Shown here: piece after piece, positions 5,497-9,306 of the stretch | Layout: the number at the start of each line of letters is the position of its first letter | How positions within the stretch are numbered: position 1 is the first letter of the stretch | Source of the DNA: an uncultured Bdellovibrio sp. | Lineage (GTDB): Bacteria; Bdellovibrionota; Bdellovibrionia; Bdellovibrionales; Bdellovibrionaceae | Assembly: GCA_946480995.1 (NCBI GenBank) | Contig: CAMLMF010000068.1 | Location: 1-9,306, forward strand | DNA length: 9,306 bases | Reading direction: 5' to 3' | Notes under the pieces: generated by a model | Told to the model about the DNA's origin: nothing | Seen by the model: the letters and a program-made list of their open reading frames with translations, nothing else | Databases searched by the model: none | Position numbers and translations under genes: made by a program

Positions 5497-6925
5497 GGAA
5501 ACTTCGATTAAAACGGTTAAGTTAACATGTGAACAAGTTTATAATATCTGGGCGACAGAGCCTGAACTTATACAGATATTAGATTTTCGGTCCCGCACAG
5601 AGTTTTCTAAGTTTCACATTCCAGGGGCAAAGAATCTTTCGTTAGCGGAAGCATCCTTAGCCCTTAAAAATCTTCAGAAAAAACTCGCTGTCATTATTGT
5701 ACAGCCGGAAAATGAAGAGACCATAGAGCAACACTTAGGACCGAGTGATGCCTATGTGATAATGACTCAGTGTCAGCGCTGGCCCCAGTTGCAACAGCCT
5801 GTGGCCGGACATGGGATCCAGGCAACAATTTTAGATTTTCAAAAGATTAAAGGAGCAGATATGAAGAACGACATCATTTTCCATCAATTGTTTGAACCAG
5901 AGTCTTCTACTTATACCTATATCATCGCAGATAAAAAAACTAAAGAAGCCGCGATCATTGATCCTGTCTTAGAAACAGTCGAAAGAGATCTTAAGCTGAT
6001 TGAAGAGTTGGGACTAAAGCTTATGTACACTTTAGATACCCATGTCCACGCTGATCACATCACAGGTTCTGGAATCATTAAAGAAAGAACTGGGGCGAAG
6101 GTCGCTTTAAGTGGCGAGGTGCGTGTGCCCACTGTTGATATTCCACTGGAAGACGGGCAAGAGCTTCTTTTGGGGGACAAAAAAATAAAAGCCATAGAAA
6201 CGCCAGGCCACACTAACACATGCATGACATTTTCATTCGAAGGAATGGTGTTTACAGGTGATGCCTTGTTAATTCGTGGTTGCGGCAGAACAGACTTTCA
6301 ACAGGGCTCTTCTGCGAAATTGTACGATAGTGTGCATGAAAAACTTTTTGCTCTGCCTGATGATACTATCGTGTACCCGGGCCACGATTATCGTGGACAG
6401 ACATCGTCAACTATTGGTGCCGAAAAACAGTTCAATCCGCGTTTGGGTTCAACAAGAAGCAAAGAAGAGTTTGTTAAAATCATGGCAGAACTTAAGTTGG
6501 TTCATCCCAAAAAAATTCATTTGGCAGTGCCCGCAAATTTAGCGGGGGGCTTGGTGAGCAGTTCGTTGGTGATGCGCCCGCAGGTCGTTGACGGAATTCC
6601 AGAAGTGACTTGTCAGGATGTGGACCACTGCTTGAACACTCACAAAGAAGCCAAAGTTCGTCTGATTGATGTGCGCAATCCGGATGAGTTCGTGGGTGAA
6701 TACGGTCACATTAAAAACGCCGAACTTGTCGTGCTTGGTCCTGACTTGACTCGATTCTTAAAGGAGGGAAACCGCGATGAAGAAATCGTATTCATTTGTC
6801 GCAGCGGTGGTCGTTCGGGATCGGCAACGGAGGAGAGTTTAAAATTGGGTTATAAACACACCATGAACATGGTCGGCGGGATGATCCGCTGGAATGCCTT
6901 GGGCTTACCTGTGGAGAGAAACTAA
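5495..6925 (+). CDS. rhodanese-like / persulfide dioxygenase / rhodanese fusion
   Basis: This is a three-domain protein of 476 residues. Residues about 5-105 have a rhodanese fold (QILDFRSRTEFSKFHIPGAKNL, then a distal RWPQLQQPV segment), but the active loop after AVIIVQ is PENEET with no Cys, so it is a pseudo-rhodanese. Residues 123-about 350 are an ETHE1-type persulfide dioxygenase with H183-x-H-x-D187-H188, H239 in TPGHT, D256, the family hallmark GCGRTDFQQG and H297 in PGHDY. ETHE1 enzymes use mononuclear iron and O2 to turn glutathione persulfide into sulfite. Residues about 370-476 are an active-looking rhodanese with C435 in ICRSGGRSG and GGMIRWNALGLPV. ATG 5495 is chosen because the N-terminal domain starts just after it, but its ribosome-binding site is weak (AGG, 3 nt away). 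TTG 5444 would add 17 unrelated residues. A strong internal start exists at 5861. The stop overlaps the next ATG (TAATG). Confidence 0.9.
   Translation: METSIKTVKLTCEQVYNIWATEPELIQILDFRSRTEFSKFHIPGAKNLSLAEASLALKNLQKKLAVIIVQPENEETIEQHLGPSDAYVIMTQCQRWPQLQQPVAGHGIQATILDFQKIKGADMKNDIIFHQLFEPESSTYTYIIADKKTKEAAIIDPVLETVERDLKLIEELGLKLMYTLDTHVHADHITGSGIIKERTGAKVALSGEVRVPTVDIPLEDGQELLLGDKKIKAIETPGHTNTCMTFSFEGMVFTGDALLIRGCGRTDFQQGSSAKLYDSVHEKLFALPDDTIVYPGHDYRGQTSSTIGAEKQFNPRLGSTRSKEEFVKIMAELKLVHPKKIHLAVPANLAGGLVSSSLVMRPQVVDGIPEVTCQDVDHCLNTHKEAKVRLIDVRNPDEFVGEYGHIKNAELVVLGPDLTRFLKEGNRDEEIVFICRSGGRSGSATEESLKLGYKHTMNMVGGMIRWNALGLPVERN
5849..5863 (+). promoter_or_regulatory. internal Shine-Dalgarno and ATG before the dioxygenase domain
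   Basis: AAAGGAG (5849-5855) is followed by a 5-nt spacer and ATG at 5861, in frame. This is the best ribosome-binding site in the operon. Initiation here would give a 354-residue dioxygenase-rhodanese protein starting MKNDIIFHQLF, which matches where stand-alone enzymes of this type normally begin. Confidence 0.55.
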
Positions 6926-7350
6926 TGAATCCAGATTGGCTAAATGCCCTTTGGGGCGGAATCATTATAGGACTTTCAGTGTCGTTGATGTTGCTTTTAA
7001 ATGGGCGAGTTACGGGCATCAGCGGAATTATTAACGGAGCTCTGGCGCCAGTAAAGGGCGACACTGCATGGAGACTGCTTTTTATCTTGGGTCTTTTCTT
7101 AGGTGGTCTTGTTTTAAAATTTCTAAATCCTGAAGTGTTTTCGGGAAGTCTGCCTACGGGAATTGGTACGACGGTTGTGGCCGGGCTCTTGGTGGGATTT
7201 GGAACTATCATGGGTAGTGGCTGCACAAGTGGTCATGGAGTGTGTGGCATCAGCCGCTTGTCACTGCGATCGATAGTGGCCACGGTTTCGTTTATTGGTG
7301 CCGGTGTTGCCGCAGTTTTCTTCTTTAAAAGTTTAGGAGTTTTACCATGA
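6925..7350 (+). CDS. YeeE/YedE-type sulfur transport protein, first half (PmpA-like)
   Basis: This 141-residue integral membrane protein has about four hydrophobic segments (roughly 8-26, 49-66, 78-96 and 114-135). The signature GSGCTSGHGVCG (97-108, C100 and C107) is the conserved cysteine motif of YeeE/YedE proteins, in which cysteines pass thiosulfate or another sulfane-sulfur species through the pore. Full-length YeeE is about twice as long; here the two halves are separate genes, as in the PmpA/PmpB pair. GGAG lies 8 nt upstream of ATG 6925, which overlaps the stop codon of the dioxygenase gene by one base. The 3' end overlaps the partner gene by 4 bp (ATGA). It is very probably an inner-membrane subunit working with the next protein. 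The transported species and direction are inferred. Confidence 0.88.
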   Translation: MNPDWLNALWGGIIIGLSVSLMLLLNGRVTGISGIINGALAPVKGDTAWRLLFILGLFLGGLVLKFLNPEVFSGSLPTGIGTTVVAGLLVGFGTIMGSGCTSGHGVCGISRLSLRSIVATVSFIGAGVAAVFFFKSLGVLP

Positions 7351-7775
7351 AAAATGGCTTAGCTGCTTTGCTTGTAGGATTTATTTTTGCCCTAGGCTTG
7401 GGGATTTCTGGCATGACTCAGCCGCAGAAGGTTGTGGGCTTTCTGGATATTTTCGGGGCTTGGGATCCGTCACTAATTTTTGTGATGGCGGGGGCTATCG
7501 CTGTTCACATTGTCACCTACAAGTTGATTCGCAAAAGGTCGTCGCCTTTATTGTCAGCGCAATGGCATGTGCCGACAAAAAAAGAAATTACACCGGCCTT
7601 GATTATGGGATCGTTGTTGTTCGGAGTAGGTTGGGGGCTGGCGGGTTTTTGTCCCGGACCTGCGATGACGTCTTTAGCAAGTTTTGAATTAAAACCATTT
7701 GTGTTTGTCTTAAGCATGCTAGCGGGAATGTTTATTTTCCGACTGCTGGATAAGAAAATTCAATTTAAAAAGTGA
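7347..7775 (+). CDS. YeeE/YedE-type sulfur transport protein, second half (PmpB-like, DUF6691)
   Basis: This is a 142-residue membrane protein with hydrophobic segments near 5-22, 42-60, 83-103 and 116-132. LGLGISGMTQPQKVVGFLD (residues 16-34) and GWGLAGFCPGPA (95-106, C102) are the hallmarks of the second YeeE-family half. The single conserved cysteine in GFCPGP complements the GCTSGHG motif of the preceding protein, so the two probably assemble into one channel-like sulfur transporter. AGGAG lies 7 nt before ATG 7347, and the four-base overlap with the upstream gene implies coupled synthesis in near-equal amounts. It is followed after one base by the TauE-type gene. The family call is strong; the substrate (thiosulfate, sulfide or persulfide) is not determined by the sequence. 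Confidence 0.88.
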   Translation: MKNGLAALLVGFIFALGLGISGMTQPQKVVGFLDIFGAWDPSLIFVMAGAIAVHIVTYKLIRKRSSPLLSAQWHVPTKKEITPALIMGSLLFGVGWGLAGFCPGPAMTSLASFELKPFVFVLSMLAGMFIFRLLDKKIQFKK

Positions 7776-7776
7776 G

Positions 7777-8586
7777 ATGTCTATGGAAGTGTACGGTTAT
7801 ATCGCAGCAATATTTATGGGTCTTTCCTTAGGTTTGATTGGCGGCGGTGGATCTATTTTAACCGTACCCATCCTGGTGTATTTATTTGCGATCAATCCGG
7901 TGCTGGCAACGGCTTATTCTTTATTTGTCGTGGGCCTTACAGCTTTGGTCGGAGGACTTTTTTATTTACGCAAAGGAGCCGTTGATATTAAAACGGGTTT
8001 TATCTTTGCCGTGCCCAGCTTTATCGGAGTGTATTTAACTCGCGCTTTTGTTGTGCCAAATCTTCCGGACCCCGTATTTTCTTTCTCGTCCTTTACAGTT
8101 TCTAAGTCTTTATTAATTATGTTGGTGTTTGCCGTGTTGATGGTCGTCGCATCGTTGTCGATGATTCGCACCAAGGAGACGAAGCCTTCGAAAAAAGCCC
8201 TGTCGCTTTCGCAGCGTGTGGCTTTGATTTCTTTGGAGGGATTTGTCGTCGGAGGAGTGACCGGATTTGTCGGGGCCGGTGGCGGATTCTTGATTATTCC
8301 GGCCTTAGTTATTTTAGTGGGAATGCCCATGCGAATCGCCGTGGGAACTTCATTATTCATTATCGCAGCAAAATCATTGATTGGTTTTCTGGGGGATATC
8401 CAGCAACATATCCAAGTGAATTGGCAGCTGTTGCTGACCATTTCTGGAATTGCGATTGCGGGTTTGATATTGGGGCTATTTCTTTCTAAAAGAGTTTCGG
8501 AAAAGTCTTTAAAAAAAGTTTTCGGATTTTTTGTTTTGGCCATGGGAACTTTTATTCTTATCGACCAAATTAAGGGACATTTTTAA
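7777..8586 (+). CDS. TauE/SafE-family sulfite exporter or related permease
   Basis: This 269-residue polytopic membrane protein has the internal duplication typical of TauE/SafE. The motif GLIGGGGSILTVPILVY (19-35) recurs as GFVGAGGGFLIIPALV (163-178), each opening a half made of several hydrophobic helices. A charged loop (about 131-147, RTKETKPSKK) separates the halves. Family members export sulfite or sulfonate-derived anions, and the fit here is good because the dioxygenase upstream makes sulfite. ATG 7777 lies one base after the preceding stop; no real Shine-Dalgarno is visible (only AGTGAG), so translation is probably coupled. ATG 7783 is an equally possible start. The stop overlaps the next ATG (TAATG). 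The family is secure; the sulfite substrate is inferred from the operon. Confidence 0.88.
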   Translation: MSMEVYGYIAAIFMGLSLGLIGGGGSILTVPILVYLFAINPVLATAYSLFVVGLTALVGGLFYLRKGAVDIKTGFIFAVPSFIGVYLTRAFVVPNLPDPVFSFSSFTVSKSLLIMLVFAVLMVVASLSMIRTKETKPSKKALSLSQRVALISLEGFVVGGVTGFVGAGGGFLIIPALVILVGMPMRIAVGTSLFIIAAKSLIGFLGDIQQHIQVNWQLLLTISGIAIAGLILGLFLSKRVSEKSLKKVFGFFVLAMGTFILIDQIKGHF

Positions 8587-9095
8587 TGTTGAAGTTTTTA
8601 AAAGCGCACGGTTTGAATCTTGTTTTGCTTGTAGGTGTCCTTTACTTTTTGTCTGGACGACTGCCGGGGATAGTGGATCTTTACCGTTTAGAGGGGCAGC
8701 CTGCAGCAACCAGTCAGGTCGTGGATTTGGCTACGGGAAGCCCCATGCCTTTGCCTTTTATGGAAAAGAAAGTTTTAGTTTTTTGGGCCACGTGGTGTGG
8801 GCCATGCAAGGTGGAGTTAGCGCGCATTAATAAGCTGATTGAAAATGGCGACATTCCTGGGGAATCCGTTGTGGCCGTTTCAGTCAAAGAAAATGCGCAG
8901 CTTGTAGCAGATTTTGTAAAACAGAATAACTATCTTTTTAAGGTCGCTTTAGATGAGTCCGGTCAAGCGGCGCAACTTTATCACGTGACAGCCACTCCGA
9001 CTATTTACTTCATCGATGAATCTGGTAAAACGGAATGGGTGACCCAGGGATTAAGTCCCAGTTTAGAAATTCGTTTGAAGGGATTTCTAAACTAA
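8586..9095 (+). CDS. membrane-anchored TlpA-like thioredoxin-fold protein
   Basis: This 169-residue protein starts with an uncleaved-looking signal anchor (hydrophobic 10-23, LNLVLLVGVLYFLS, after basic residues). A thioredoxin-fold domain follows from about residue 45, with the redox motif WATWCGPCK (C71 and C74), the strand ESVVAVSVK, and the cis-proline loop VTATPT (P138). The domain order and the 'FWATWC' strand match TlpA/ResA/AhpC-TSA redoxins, so the active site should face the periplasm. AAGGGA lies 8 nt upstream of ATG 8586, which overlaps the TauE-type stop by one base. As the last gene of the sulfur operon it may reduce disulfides or persulfides produced outside the membrane, or keep transporter cysteines reduced. 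A role in cytochrome c maturation is the usual alternative, but no such genes are nearby. Confidence 0.88.
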   Translation: MLKFLKAHGLNLVLLVGVLYFLSGRLPGIVDLYRLEGQPAATSQVVDLATGSPMPLPFMEKKVLVFWATWCGPCKVELARINKLIENGDIPGESVVAVSVKENAQLVADFVKQNNYLFKVALDESGQAAQLYHVTATPTIYFIDESGKTEWVTQGLSPSLEIRLKGFLN

Positions 9096-9124
9096 GTCTT
9101 TTCAGGTGTAGTAAAGGCGCAAAG

Positions 9125-9306
9125 ATGATTCAGCAAATTTCTAAAGCACAAGCCCGTGCCTTGTGGATGCGCGCACAGGGTTTAAATCAAAGAACTCCCT
9201 TTGGAAAAGGGCCTGGTGCTACTCGTAAAGCCGTGGAGCATTTAGGTTATGTGCAAATCGACACCATCAGTGTGATTGAACGCTGTCATCATCACATTCT
9301 GTTCAC
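9125..9306 (+). CDS. ycaQ: YcaQ/AlkX-type winged-helix DNA glycosylase, N-terminal part (3' end outside window)
   Basis: Only the first 60 residues are present; the frame runs off the window. They start MIQQISKAQARALWMRAQGL and contain GYVQIDTISVIERCHHHILF, the most conserved early block of the YcaQ family (COG3214/DUF1006). In this family the Q-x-D motif (here Q44 and D46) is catalytic, and E. coli YcaQ removes alkylated bases and unhooks interstrand crosslinks. ATG 9125 has AAAGG 7 nt upstream. The gap after the thioredoxin gene is 29 bp with no terminator, so read-through from the sulfur operon is possible, although a functional link is not obvious. Confidence 0.8.
   Translation, partial: MIQQISKAQARALWMRAQGLNQRTPFGKGPGATRKAVEHLGYVQIDTISVIERCHHHILF

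Noticed and set aside
4670..5500. Classical Fnr (TTGAT-N4-ATCAA) or Crp (TGTGA-N6-TCACA) operator in the gaps around the regulator
   Set aside because: I scanned the gaps 4670-4783 and 5432-5494 by eye and found no convincing two-sided match.
6276..6542. Open frames inside the dioxygenase, TauE, beta-lactamase and helicase genes on other frames or strands
   Set aside because: They lack recognisable domains and ribosome-binding sites and lie wholly within well-supported genes, so they are coding shadows.

Overview
The window reads as part of a compact Gram-negative chromosome. It has moderate-to-low GC by eye, gene-to-gene overlaps of 1, 4 or 16 bp, and no tRNA, rRNA, CRISPR array or insertion sequence. 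The mix of genes (lipoprotein class D beta-lactamase, YaeQ, a DEAD-box helicase with a long basic tail, a Crp/Fnr regulator and a sulfur-oxidation operon) and the codon usage would fit a Bdellovibrio-like bacterium. That assignment is an impression, not a computed result.

Layout. At 1-1672, the 3' end of an alpha/beta hydrolase gene is coupled (ATGA overlap) to a divergent metallo-beta-lactamase-fold gene. At 1657-2484, a class D beta-lactamase lipoprotein gene lies on the minus strand and overlaps the MBL gene tail to tail by 16 bp. At 2485-2558 lies a short divergent promoter region shared with yaeQ (2559-3086). yaeQ converges on a DEAD-box RNA helicase gene (3083-4543, minus), and the four bases TTAA carry both stop codons. 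The helicase ends in a striking tail with lysine at exactly every fourth residue. At 4544-4783 lies a 240-bp divergent regulatory region, the longest non-coding stretch in the window; I see promoter-like elements in it but no gene.

The right half (4784-9095) is one functional unit. It starts with a Crp/Fnr-family regulator, followed by five tightly packed genes: a rhodanese/persulfide dioxygenase/rhodanese fusion, two half-size YeeE/YedE-type membrane proteins, a TauE/SafE exporter and a membrane-anchored TlpA-like thioredoxin. Inferred logic: the dioxygenase oxidises glutathione persulfide to sulfite; the active C-terminal rhodanese interconverts persulfide, sulfite and thiosulfate; the YeeE-type pair moves a reduced sulfur species; TauE exports sulfite; and the thioredoxin handles disulfides or persulfides outside the cytoplasmic membrane. 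No sulfide:quinone oxidoreductase is present here. The window ends inside a ycaQ-type DNA glycosylase gene (9125 onward).

The most unusual features are: a pseudo-rhodanese domain fused in frame to the dioxygenase, with a strong Shine-Dalgarno sequence preserved in the linker just before the dioxygenase's own ATG; the lysine-every-four helicase tail; a possibly leaderless Crp/Fnr mRNA; and an MBL-fold protein that keeps HxHxDH but appears to have lost the other metal-binding histidines. All families in the sulfur operon are known. I see an interesting arrangement rather than a demonstrably new system.
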